The notes below the pieces were generated by a model. The model was given only the letters and a program-made list of their open reading frames with translations, ran no database searches and was not told where the DNA came from. A stretch of 64,000 nt of DNA from JAIXRY01 sp031972855 (GTDB lineage Bacteria; Patescibacteriota; Minisyncoccia; Phycocordibacterales; UBA9973), in the NCBI GenBank assembly GCA_031972855.1, contig DALYDY010000003.1:15292-79291 (forward strand), given 5' to 3'. Positions 32,701 to 40,231 of the stretch are shown piece by piece (position 1 is the stretch's first letter; each line of letters starts with the position of its first letter). The position numbers and the translations under genes were made by a program.

Positions 32701-33834
32701 TTACCTAATTTTGGCATTATATACTTCGACTGTCTTTTCTTCCAATTTTTTGTGAAGATTGTTTACTTCTTCGTCTGTAAGAGTCTTTTCAAGTGAGCGA
32801 TATGTGATTCTATAAGCATAACTCTTATTCCCTTCTCCAAATTTTTCTGCATTTTCATATTCATCAATAAGAGCCATTTCTTCGGCTAGATCACCTACTA
32901 CATCACGGACCAAATCAAAGTAATCATTTGGAGTAAAACTTGCCTTCTCTACAACAAAAGAAATATCGCGAATAACTGCAGGATATTTACTAACCTCTTT
33001 GAATTTTTGTCCAAGAACAAGCTGTCTCTTTACTCTCTCGTCTTCTGACCAAAGAAGTCTAATATCTGGAAGCTCCATACTGATGATTGCAAGACGTTCA
33101 AGACCAAATCCGAAAGCCCAACCATTATATCCTTCAAGTCCAAAATTTTTCAAAACATCTTTGCGAGGCATTCCTCCTCCCATAATCTCAACCCATTTTC
33201 CATCAAGCTCTACTTCTATTTGAAGTGATGGATCTGTGTAAGGGAAAGTATCATCCAAGAAACGGTATTTTGTTTCCTTTCCAAAAAGACCTTCGACGAT
33301 TTCAACAAGAGCTTCTTTCAAATCATCAAGTGTTAAAACTTTTTCAGAATCTGGTACAAGATATAATCCTCCCATTTGGTGGAATATATTCATATGCTTT
33401 CGGTCAATCTCATCTTTGCGATAAACTTTTCCATAACAAATAACACCTAGTGATTCATTATTTTTTATACGTTCTTTTATTTCTGGACTATTAAGATAGT
33501 AATACCACATCACTGTATCATGTGTTCTAAGAATATTTTCTTCATCTACGTAATATGTGTCTGACTTACTACGTGCCACATGATCTGGAGCGAAGTTAAA
33601 TAGATCAAAAGAAACATCTGCTCTAACTATTTCAGGAATGATAATATTATCAAAACTTTTTAGTATATCTATTTTTTTAGTTTTTTCTACAAGAGAAAAC
33701 AGAGGACTTGATTCATTACGAGAAAGATCGGACATTTGCAAATATCTCTTTATTCTTCCTGACTCTGCGTCATTTCTTTCTTCAAACCCTTTTAGAATAA
33801 GGTCTTGTTCTGTAGTATCTATTTTTATTTCCAT
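32701..33834 (-). CDS. pheS: Single-chain phenylalanyl-tRNA synthetase (PheS-like catalytic domain + FDX-ACB domain)
   Basis: Charges tRNA-Phe. The class II catalytic core shows GKVYRKDEIDRKHMNIFHQMGG (motif 2 region) and GWAFGFGLERLAII (motif 3). It is followed by about 90 residues (about 285-377: YPAVIRDISFVVEKAS, YAYRITYRSLEKTLTDEEVNNLHKKLEE), which is the ferredoxin-fold anticodon-binding domain normally at the end of PheT. This architecture, catalytic domain then FDX-ACB with no coiled coil and no beta subunit, is that of monomeric mitochondrial PheRS. The start is the ATG at 33834; the frame extends upstream only through a poor non-ATG start. No pheT is seen in this window. The frame is intact. 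Confidence 0.88.
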   Translation of the reverse strand: MEIKIDTTEQDLILKGFEERNDAESGRIKRYLQMSDLSRNESSPLFSLVEKTKKIDILKSFDNIIIPEIVRADVSFDLFNFAPDHVARSKSDTYYVDEENILRTHDTVMWYYYLNSPEIKERIKNNESLGVICYGKVYRKDEIDRKHMNIFHQMGGLYLVPDSEKVLTLDDLKEALVEIVEGLFGKETKYRFLDDTFPYTDPSLQIEVELDGKWVEIMGGGMPRKDVLKNFGLEGYNGWAFGFGLERLAIISMELPDIRLLWSEDERVKRQLVLGQKFKEVSKYPAVIRDISFVVEKASFTPNDYFDLVRDVVGDLAEEMALIDEYENAEKFGEGNKSYAYRITYRSLEKTLTDEEVNNLHKKLEEKTVEVYNAKIR

Positions 33835-33863
33835 AAAATGTATTATATCAAAAAATGTCCTTT

Positions 33864-33893
33864 TTACCAGAAAAAATTTTTGGGTGTTATAAT
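33864..33893 (+). promoter_or_regulatory. Promoter of the 30-aa microprotein; start codon 7 nt after the -10 box
   Basis: TTACCA (33864-33869), 18-bp spacer, TATAAT (33888-33893). The ATG at 33900 would be at or next to the transcription start, so the mRNA would be leaderless. Confidence 0.45.
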
Positions 33894-33899
33894 TAAAAA

Positions 33900-33992
33900 A
33901 TGAACACAAAAATGATCATTTTATTTATACTTTTATTTATTGTTTTAGGCTTTGTGGCTGGAATAATAGATAATGGAATTATAAAATTTTAA
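33900..33992 (+). CDS. Possible single-pass membrane microprotein, 30 aa
   Basis: ATG-initiated frame with one continuous hydrophobic segment (MIILFILLFIVLGFVAGII, residues 5-23) between a polar N-terminus (MNTK) and a short tail ending IIKF. Its stop overlaps the last codons of the convergent pilin gene at 33989. A perfect -10 box sits 6 bp before the ATG, so it could be a leaderless transcript. Against: it is very short and in an A/T-rich gap, where chance hydrophobic frames occur. Confidence 0.4.
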   Translation: MNTKMIILFILLFIVLGFVAGIIDNGIIKF

Positions 33993-34462
33993 TTACATCC
34001 AACACCCACCAAAGGATTATCATAAAATCCTGTAGTACCAAATTTATTTGTATTATCAATACAAATATTCCCACCAGTAGGAAGTACCGTATAAAAAGCA
34101 TAAGAACTATTTCCGTTACTTAATTCACGTATAGTACACGAAAGAGTATTAGATCCGTTTAAAGATTCAATTTGGGTTATAGCTTTACTTATTGAAGGGT
34201 CACCAAACATTGTAGAGCTAAAAGCATAAACGTCAGCACAACCATAAGTTGAATTAGGGGCCATGGCCTTATTTAGAAAATAAGTACCTCGATTGCTATA
34301 CCACAATTCTGCTTGTTTTCTTATTGAATCCATATTTGATTTTATAGCAGATGATTTTGTTTTATTTCTGGCAGCACCAAGACTACTCATTACAATAGCC
34401 GCCAACAATCCAATAATTGCTATAACTATAAGTAGCTCGAGAAGTGTAAAAGCTTTTTTCAT
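33989..34462 (-). CDS. Type IV pilin-like protein with Ala at the -1 position
   Basis: Begins MKKAFTLLELLIVIAIIGLLAAIV, a class III-free short leader and the hydrophobic N-terminal helix of type IV pilins, with the conserved Glu at +5 of the mature chain. The residue before the cleavage site is Ala instead of the almost invariant Gly, which is tolerated in some pilins. The rest (157 residues in all) is a small globular domain with cysteine pairs (YGCADVYAF, TLSCTIRE, GNICIDN, GVGCN). It lies 9.5 kb from the main pilus cluster on the same strand, between PheRS and the UvrD-type gene. It is probably a minor or alternative pilin. Confidence 0.85.
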   Translation of the reverse strand: MKKAFTLLELLIVIAIIGLLAAIVMSSLGAARNKTKSSAIKSNMDSIRKQAELWYSNRGTYFLNKAMAPNSTYGCADVYAFSSTMFGDPSISKAITQIESLNGSNTLSCTIRELSNGNSSYAFYTVLPTGGNICIDNTNKFGTTGFYDNPLVGVGCN

Positions 34463-34479
34463 ATATTAAATTATACCAG

Positions 34480-37455
34480 TTAATAGAATAATTTACTTCT
34501 CTTGCAATATTCACACTCATCCCCTTTTCCATAAGATTTAAAATGACATTCATTTTCTACCCAATTTCCTGTCTTCAATAAATTATCATAATCTATAATA
34601 TCTCTTTTTAATAAATCTATTTTTTCTTGATCAATAAAAGTTGAATATACTTTATTTTTATCATCACTTTCTGCTTCCAAAAAAAGAAGTCTTGATTGAG
34701 AAACGACAGCCCCCTTATCACTTCCTTGTATGAGATACGAATACATTGCAAGCTGTCTCATGAGATCAGAAAGTCTTCCATCTTCATCAATCTTCTCTAT
34801 AGAACTAAAGGTCTTTGACTTACCTGTCTTGAAATCACTCACAACAATATCGCCATTAGAGAGTCTTTCTGTTAAGTCTATTTTCCCATACATAGTAAGC
34901 AGTGGATAATCTTTATCTTTAATAGTTAAAGAACGCTCTGTTTTAAAATCTAGAGAGAGATTTTTATAATAATCTTTTATCCAAGAACTCACAGCATCAA
35001 AAGCATCTTTTTCTAATTTCTTAAATGAATTATTTTCTTCACCTCCTTCTTTGAGAAGTTCATAATGTATTTTTTCTTTTATTTCAATATCTGTTGGAAG
35101 TGATTTTGCTTTTAGAATAAATTCAATAGTCCCATGAACAGCACTACCAAGAGTAAGGCTGGTTGTTTTTATTTCTGGTAATTTAAGAAAATTTCTAAAG
35201 TACCATTTCCAAGGACATTCAAAGAAATTATTAAGCATTGTTACAGATACTTTTATGTCTGTGTAATTATTTTTTACTAATTCAACTATATCCAAAATAC
35301 CTTTTGAAAATTCTTTATTTTCATTTTTTGTATATATATCTACACCCTCTTTCTTAATAATTTCTTCTGTTTCTTCTTTTGAATTTTTTATAAAATGAAC
35401 AGAAGGTATATCTTTTATAATATGAGCAAGTTCTAGATCGTTACCAGTATATCCTTCACTTGCATATGAAATAGTACAGAATTCTTTTGCACGAGTAATC
35501 GCAACATAAAGCTCCCTCTTAGCACTTTCAATATCGCGAGTTTGCATATGTTCTTTTATTTTTTCTGGGAGAGTAAATCCACCCTTCTTTTCTGACATTA
35601 GAACTTCCTCATTCATATGAGCTATCCACACATGAGAATATTCAAGCCCTTTTGATTTGTGGAGAGTCATAACTTCAATACCCTCGTCTTTCCCAAAAGT
35701 TGCAAGTTCAATATGAGTACCATAAGAATCAAGTCTGTTTATATATTCAATAAAGTCAAAAATATTTGCCTTCTTATTTTTTTCTTCAAACATAGTTGCA
35801 AGATGTATAAAACTTCTTACAACTTCTACATTTTTCAAAAGTTCTTCTGTATTCTTTGATCTATCAACAAAAACTCTATTTCCAACAACACTTACTATAT
35901 AAGTAATTTTTTCTTCAGAAAGTGTATTAACAAAATCTTTTAAAACATTACCCCAATCAGTCACATCTTTAAATGAAGGAAACATCGAATGAGAATCTGA
36001 AGCTTCTATCAAATTTTCTATAAAAATTTCTTTTCCTTTTTTATTGCGTAAAAAAGTATGAGCTTCAAGAGTATTTATATTACTCTCATTATCGAGAAGC
36101 GATTGTGCAATAAGAATACTATTATTAGGATTTGCAATAATTCCCAATATTCTCAAAAATACATCTGTTTGTTTTTGAGAGAAAAGTGAAATACTTTTTC
36201 CAGAAGAAACAGGTAAACCTATAGAAGATAGTGTCGTTATAGCACTTCTTACATGATAATTTTTAGGTACAAGGATTGCACACTCTTTTGGATTAACACC
36301 TTTATCTATTAAATTTTTGAAATAAATACCCGCTCCTAATATTTCATCACGAGGATAGACATACTCATTTAAAGATACAAGAGTCTCACCTTTTTTGTTA
36401 CTATTCAATTTATCTTTTGTAATTGAACTAGAAAGAAGTGTGTCAGCAAGTGAAAGGATTGGTGCTGTTGAACGGTAATTTTCTTTTAATGTTATCAATT
36501 TTGCCTTACCAAACATATGTGCAAATTCTTCAAAATATGAAAGAGAAGCACCAGAAAATCCATAAATGAGTTGTCTGTCATCTCCCACAACAAAAATATT
36601 TGGTTGTTCGGTGTCAATCCAAACAGCTTTCAAAAAACTATTTTGAACATTACTTGAATCTTGATGTTCGTCTACGAGTACATATAAATAATTTTCTCTT
36701 ATATCATCTCTTACGTCATCAAATTTTTCTGCCAAATCAACAACGTATTCAAGCACATCATCATAGTCCATTAGACATCCTTCTTTCTTTTTTTGTTCAT
36801 ACAATTTATAAAATTCTACAACTTCTTTTGTACGAGAAAGTGATTCAATCTTTTTTAATATTTCTTTTTTTAGACTACCTTTTGATTCGCCACGACTAGA
36901 AATACTGTCTGGATCTTTTTCTAATTTTAATATTTCACTTTCAACTTCTTCTAAAAATATTTCTGGGGTAATTCTTTCTCTCTTTAAAATAGAGACAAGT
37001 TGATTTATTTCTTTGAAATACAGTGAGGGGTCAGTACGAGGTCTTAAATATTCAAAATCATTATTATGTAAAATATCATCAATTAAAAAAACTTTTTCAT
37101 CATCAGACAAAAGAGTGGGCATTTTTTTGAAGTCCAATAATTCATAATATTTCTCTACCATCGAAATAGCAAAACTGTGGAATGTAGAAATTTTTACCTT
37201 ATAGGCTTCTGTGCCTATATATGACTCTAGACGTGTTCTCATAGCCTCCACTCCAGAGTTTGTAAAAGTGAGACATAATATGTCTTCAGGCTTAGAATCT
37301 GTATTTTTTAGAATATACGCAATACGAAGCGCAAGAACTTGGGTCTTTCCCGTACCAGGACCAGCAACAACCATCACGGGGCCGTCTATAGTCTCTACAG
37401 CCTTTTTTTGGTCAATATTTAAGTCTTTATACTTCTCTTCAAATAGTTCAAACAT
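34480..37455 (-). CDS. UvrD/PcrA-type SF1 helicase with C-terminal PD-(D/E)XK (RecB-like) nuclease domain
   Basis: ATP-driven DNA unwinding coupled to a nuclease. Helicase motifs in order: Walker A GPGTGKTQVLALR (about 33-45), VDEHQDSSNVQ (motif II, about 260), GDDRQLIYGFSGA (III), ENYRST (IV), EVMTLHKSKGLEYSHVWI (V) and LYVAITRAKEF (VI). From about residue 745 comes FECPWKWYFRNFLKLPE, LGSAVHGTIEFIL, DIVVSDFKTGKS and RQLAMYSYLIQ, the PD-(D/E)XK nuclease pattern, ending in CHFKSYGKGDECEYC. With the earlier Cys in FECPW these cysteines could hold an Fe-S cluster, though the spacing is not the standard Cx2Cx5C. The role is recombinational repair or DNA degradation. 991 residues. Confidence 0.9.
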   Translation of the reverse strand: MFELFEEKYKDLNIDQKKAVETIDGPVMVVAGPGTGKTQVLALRIAYILKNTDSKPEDILCLTFTNSGVEAMRTRLESYIGTEAYKVKISTFHSFAISMVEKYYELLDFKKMPTLLSDDEKVFLIDDILHNNDFEYLRPRTDPSLYFKEINQLVSILKRERITPEIFLEEVESEILKLEKDPDSISSRGESKGSLKKEILKKIESLSRTKEVVEFYKLYEQKKKEGCLMDYDDVLEYVVDLAEKFDDVRDDIRENYLYVLVDEHQDSSNVQNSFLKAVWIDTEQPNIFVVGDDRQLIYGFSGASLSYFEEFAHMFGKAKLITLKENYRSTAPILSLADTLLSSSITKDKLNSNKKGETLVSLNEYVYPRDEILGAGIYFKNLIDKGVNPKECAILVPKNYHVRSAITTLSSIGLPVSSGKSISLFSQKQTDVFLRILGIIANPNNSILIAQSLLDNESNINTLEAHTFLRNKKGKEIFIENLIEASDSHSMFPSFKDVTDWGNVLKDFVNTLSEEKITYIVSVVGNRVFVDRSKNTEELLKNVEVVRSFIHLATMFEEKNKKANIFDFIEYINRLDSYGTHIELATFGKDEGIEVMTLHKSKGLEYSHVWIAHMNEEVLMSEKKGGFTLPEKIKEHMQTRDIESAKRELYVAITRAKEFCTISYASEGYTGNDLELAHIIKDIPSVHFIKNSKEETEEIIKKEGVDIYTKNENKEFSKGILDIVELVKNNYTDIKVSVTMLNNFFECPWKWYFRNFLKLPEIKTTSLTLGSAVHGTIEFILKAKSLPTDIEIKEKIHYELLKEGGEENNSFKKLEKDAFDAVSSWIKDYYKNLSLDFKTERSLTIKDKDYPLLTMYGKIDLTERLSNGDIVVSDFKTGKSKTFSSIEKIDEDGRLSDLMRQLAMYSYLIQGSDKGAVVSQSRLLFLEAESDDKNKVYSTFIDQEKIDLLKRDIIDYDNLLKTGNWVENECHFKSYGKGDECEYCKRSKLFY

Positions 37456-37492
37456 GGTCTTATTATACCAATTTTAATCATAGATTATTTTA

Positions 37493-37520
37493 TTGACTTT
37501 TTTTGTAAAAGTAGTAATAT
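37493..37520 (+). promoter_or_regulatory. Promoter of the 125-aa hypothetical gene
   Basis: TTGACT (37493-37498), 16-bp spacer, TAATAT (37515-37520), 27 bp before the ATG. Confidence 0.5.
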
Positions 37521-37547
37521 TGTAAGTGGACAATAAAATTAAAAAAA

Positions 37548-37925
37548 ATGGGTAGCTCAAACAGACTAAAAACAGCTCGAGTACACGCTGTTCAACAAGA
37601 GGGTGTCGAGAAAATCGATAACTATTTCAAAGAAATTTATAGCATAAAGAATATGCCAGAAAAAATTTCAAAAGAAGATATCAATTACTTAAACAAAATC
37701 TTCAATGAAAAGCAACTAAATATTGAGGATTACCGACTACGAGGACTTAAATGTTCTAAGTTAAAACTTTCCAAAGAAGAAAGATTGAAAGCAATTAATT
37801 CTATTTTTAAAGGTTATCAACAAGCTGGGCAGCAAATTGAAAAAAAGACCGAACCAATCTATGACGAAAAAAAGTCTTATGGTAGAGGTGATCACTGGCT
37901 CAAACAGAGAGCACAACAATCATAA
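37548..37925 (+). CDS. Hypothetical protein, 125 aa
   Basis: Unrecognised. Charged, predominantly helical: GVEKIDNYFKEIYSIKN, EDINYLNKIFNEKQLNIEDY and SKEERLKAINSIFKGYQQAGQQIEKK, with a disordered polar tail (SYGRGDHWLKQRAQQS). No membrane segment. It has its own promoter and terminator, and is divergent from the helicase and convergent with the DoxX gene. Basic N-terminal residues (SNRLKTARVHAVQQE) could bind nucleic acid; this is only a suggestion. Confidence 0.7.
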   Translation: MGSSNRLKTARVHAVQQEGVEKIDNYFKEIYSIKNMPEKISKEDINYLNKIFNEKQLNIEDYRLRGLKCSKLKLSKEERLKAINSIFKGYQQAGQQIEKKTEPIYDEKKSYGRGDHWLKQRAQQS

Positions 37926-37952
37926 AAAACCCCGCATTACTGCGGGTTTTTA
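37925..37952 (+). terminator. Terminator of the 125-aa gene
   Basis: GC-rich stem CCCGCA / TGCGGG with a TTAC loop, flanked by A's and T's, in the gap before the convergent DoxX gene. Confidence 0.7.
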
Positions 37953-37954
37953 TT

Positions 37955-38473
37955 TTACATATGAGGATTTTCTATTTGAGTTTTTTCTTCTGAAGGTATT
38001 TCAGCTTCATGACAATCACATCCACAAGAGGTATCACAAACACCATCTTCGCAAGGGCAAGACCCTTCACAAGTTCCATTTTTACATCCACAACCAAGAG
38101 CATATTTACCAGGACCAGAGAATACTATTCCTAGAGATAGTGCTAACATTGCAAAATCAAGTTCTGCTTTTTGGAAAGGAGAACCTATTTTTGTTGTAAA
38201 AATAGCAACAAGCATAACTATAGTAAGTAGTGTTCCAAAAATACCTGTCCAAAAACCAAGAAGTATTGCAATACCTCCAATAGTTTCTACTAGAGCAACA
38301 ACCCAAGCCATAGTAAGAGCCATAGGTATTCCTATAGAAGAGAAAAATCCAGCTGTTTGTTCTATTGACCCAAGCTTCATAATACCGTGAGTAATAAAAA
38401 TAGCAGCAACAACAATACGCATAACAAGAAGTCCTAAAGAAGGGTTTTTACAACACCAATTTTTAACATTCAT
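37955..38473 (-). CDS. DoxX-family membrane protein with cysteine-rich C-terminal tail
   Basis: Four transmembrane helices typical of DoxX (MRIVVAAIFITHGIMKLG; MAWVVALVETIGGIAILLGF; TLLTIVMLVAIFTT; FAMLALSLGIVFSG). DoxX-type proteins are linked to thiol/redox functions, but the exact activity is unsettled. The C-terminal about 35 residues are exceptional: GCGCKNGTC, CEGSCPCEDGVC, DTSCGCDCHEAE, with eleven cysteines in Cys-x-Cys and Cys-x3-Cys spacing plus His, like a metallothionein tail. Its membrane orientation cannot be read from the sequence. It would put a metal-binding or redox-active tail on a DoxX anchor. Confidence 0.85.
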   Translation of the reverse strand: MNVKNWCCKNPSLGLLVMRIVVAAIFITHGIMKLGSIEQTAGFFSSIGIPMALTMAWVVALVETIGGIAILLGFWTGIFGTLLTIVMLVAIFTTKIGSPFQKAELDFAMLALSLGIVFSGPGKYALGCGCKNGTCEGSCPCEDGVCDTSCGCDCHEAEIPSEEKTQIENPHM

Positions 38474-38526
38474 AAACTAATAAAAAATTAAATTTTAATA
38501 ATAGCACCATTATAACATTTTATATA

Positions 38527-38790
38527 CTATTTAGAATAATCTTTTCCCCACTGCCATTTTGGCTTTTCTCCTTTTTTATAACAAATAAATAAAAGACTTG
38601 TTGTTTCGACAAAAACAACAATTAACCACAAAATTAAATTAGTAAGACTATTAAACAAAAAATACTGAATTAAATTCCAAAAAAGAAATAATGATATAAA
38701 ATAAATAAGCATTATCAACCAACCTTCTTTAGATGAAGGTGTCCACCCCCATCCATAGGTTTTTCTTTTAAACCAAAGTTTGTTTTCCAT
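38527..38790 (-). CDS. Small membrane protein, 87 aa, with conserved basic-aromatic N-terminus
   Basis: The N-terminal segment LWFKRKTYGWGWTPSSKEGWL recalls a family of small membrane proteins common in this bacterial group; two or three hydrophobic helices follow (LIMLIYFISLFLFWNLIQYFLF; LILWLIVVFVETTSLLFICY), ending in a charged tail (KKGEKPKWQWGKDYSK). Function unknown. It lies between the DoxX gene and the desaturase on the same strand, so it may be co-transcribed with a lipid-modifying enzyme, but no link beyond adjacency is visible. Confidence 0.75.
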   Translation of the reverse strand: MENKLWFKRKTYGWGWTPSSKEGWLIMLIYFISLFLFWNLIQYFLFNSLTNLILWLIVVFVETTSLLFICYKKGEKPKWQWGKDYSK

Positions 38791-38812
38791 ATATTAAAGT
38801 ATAGCAAAAAAA

Positions 38813-38830
38813 AATCCTCCGAAGAGGATT
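38813..38830 (-). terminator. Terminator overlapping the desaturase stop
   Basis: 7-bp stem AATCCTC / GAGGATT with a UUCG-type tetraloop on the minus strand, followed by eight T's. The stop codon is at the edge of the stem. Confidence 0.75.
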
Positions 38831-39581
38831 AGAATGGCTTTTTGTTTAAAGTTATTATTTTAAAAAAATGAAGAATAATAAGAACGTAGTAAGCCAAATC
38901 AATTTCGAACCATCTTTTTGCAAAATTTGGACTGTGTGGATAAGTGTGATGATTATTTTGATTTGTCTCACCTAACATAATCCAACCTATGGGCTGATAA
39001 ACATTTTTTGAATGGTCATTTATATTAAAGTTCCTGTAGCCAGTCTTATGACCAAACCAGTTAACAATAGCGCCTTGGATAGGTCCATTTAGAATAGTTA
39101 TTGGTAAGAAAAACCAACACCACCAAACTGGAGCGAAAAAATAATAAAATAAAGAGAATAAAATTGCCATCAATATAATAGTAATTGGATTGTCGGCAAA
39201 TCTTTCAAAATTTTTCCATTCTACCGTAACTTCTTTACCATAAATTTGACATAGAGGATGTTTTCTTTCTCTAATTTTTACGAACTGTTTTTTTGTGTCC
39301 CACATCATAGAAAAAATATTTTTAAAATTTCTTGGTGAATGTGAATCATTTTTAGTGTCACTTTTATCATGATGGTTCAAATGAAAAACAGCATAAGCAT
39401 AAGGATTGAGAAAAGCAGGTCCTTGAAATAAAAATGTTAGCAGAAAAAAAACACGTTCCCAAAAAAAACTCATTGAGAATTGTTTGTGTGTTGTGTACCT
39501 ATGCAAAAATACACTATGAAAAAAGAGAGATGTTGTTGGATGTACTAGAAGCACAATCAACACAAAAGTTTGTACATTCAT
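38829..39581 (-). CDS. Acyl-CoA/fatty-acid desaturase family protein
   Basis: Membrane di-iron desaturase. The three histidine boxes are present: HRYTTH (about 28), HLNHH (about 68) and NNHHTYPHS near the C-terminus, with an additional GHKTGYRNFNINDH. Several transmembrane helices surround them (FVLIVLLVHPTTSLFFHSVF; VFFLLTFLF; ILMAILFSLFYYFF). This introduces double bonds into fatty acyl chains, affecting membrane fluidity. An electron donor partner (ferredoxin/cytochrome) is not in the window. 250 residues, short for the family but containing all boxes. Confidence 0.9.
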   Translation of the reverse strand: MNVQTFVLIVLLVHPTTSLFFHSVFLHRYTTHKQFSMSFFWERVFFLLTFLFQGPAFLNPYAYAVFHLNHHDKSDTKNDSHSPRNFKNIFSMMWDTKKQFVKIRERKHPLCQIYGKEVTVEWKNFERFADNPITIILMAILFSLFYYFFAPVWWCWFFLPITILNGPIQGAIVNWFGHKTGYRNFNINDHSKNVYQPIGWIMLGETNQNNHHTYPHSPNFAKRWFEIDLAYYVLIILHFFKIITLNKKPF

Positions 39582-39632
39582 ATTATTTAGTTTTTAAGTT
39601 ATTTGTATAGTAGTATAGCAAATAATGAAAAA

Positions 39633-40226
39633 CTAAAGAATATTAAATTCTTCAAAAACAGATTGATATAAACCTTTTACACGATAAGCTTCTTTTTGGT
39701 CTAGCTTGAAATCAAGCCCGTCGTGAGCTATTCTATTTCTAATATAATTTGCTTCGCGAGCAAATTTTGCTGTACGAAAATCACTAGGTTCAACATTCTT
39801 GAGTTTTTCACCTGTTGTATCGCCTTTTATAAGCATTGGGGAAACTAATTTTTCAAGCATTGTATTTGATTCAATAATTGCCAATCGCCAATCACTTTGT
39901 TTTGGAGAATCAAAAAGATCACAGATATGTAACCATTGTGAATTTTTAATTGGATTTTCTTCTTCTTGTTTTTTTATCAAATCTTTTTCTTTTGCTTTTT
40001 CTTCCATTTCTTTTTTCATTTCATACAAACGCATCCAAGTATAAAATAAAATAACAAGAATAATTATAACAAAGAAAGCTGATATCATTTTTAAAGTTCC
40101 AATAAATTCATTAAAATTTGTTCCTCTTAAAAAAGAGAAAAAATTAATAAGAAAATTGTATATTCTACTAAATAAATAATCGAGTGATAAGTACGTTGGT
40201 TCAAATTGTGGTACTTGTAATGCCAT
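39633..40226 (-). CDS. Membrane-tethered protein with a HEPN-like R-x4-H motif
   Basis: Residues about 47-62 form one transmembrane helix (MISAFFVIIILVILFYTW), followed by a charged coiled-coil-like stretch (about 65-95, EMKKEMEEKAKEKDLIKK), then a cytoplasmic helical domain (about 96-197). Within it, NYIRNRIAHDGLDF (R163...H168) has the R-x4-H motif characteristic of HEPN ribonuclease domains, embedded in helices (SDFRTAKFAREANYI; AYRVKGLYQSVFEEF). HEPN domains without this motif also exist, and the match rests on one motif. It lies 5 bp after gatA's stop, so it may be co-transcribed with gatC-gatA by read-through. Confidence 0.6.
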   Translation of the reverse strand: MALQVPQFEPTYLSLDYLFSRIYNFLINFFSFLRGTNFNEFIGTLKMISAFFVIIILVILFYTWMRLYEMKKEMEEKAKEKDLIKKQEEENPIKNSQWLHICDLFDSPKQSDWRLAIIESNTMLEKLVSPMLIKGDTTGEKLKNVEPSDFRTAKFAREANYIRNRIAHDGLDFKLDQKEAYRVKGLYQSVFEEFNIL

Positions 40227-40231
40227 ATATA

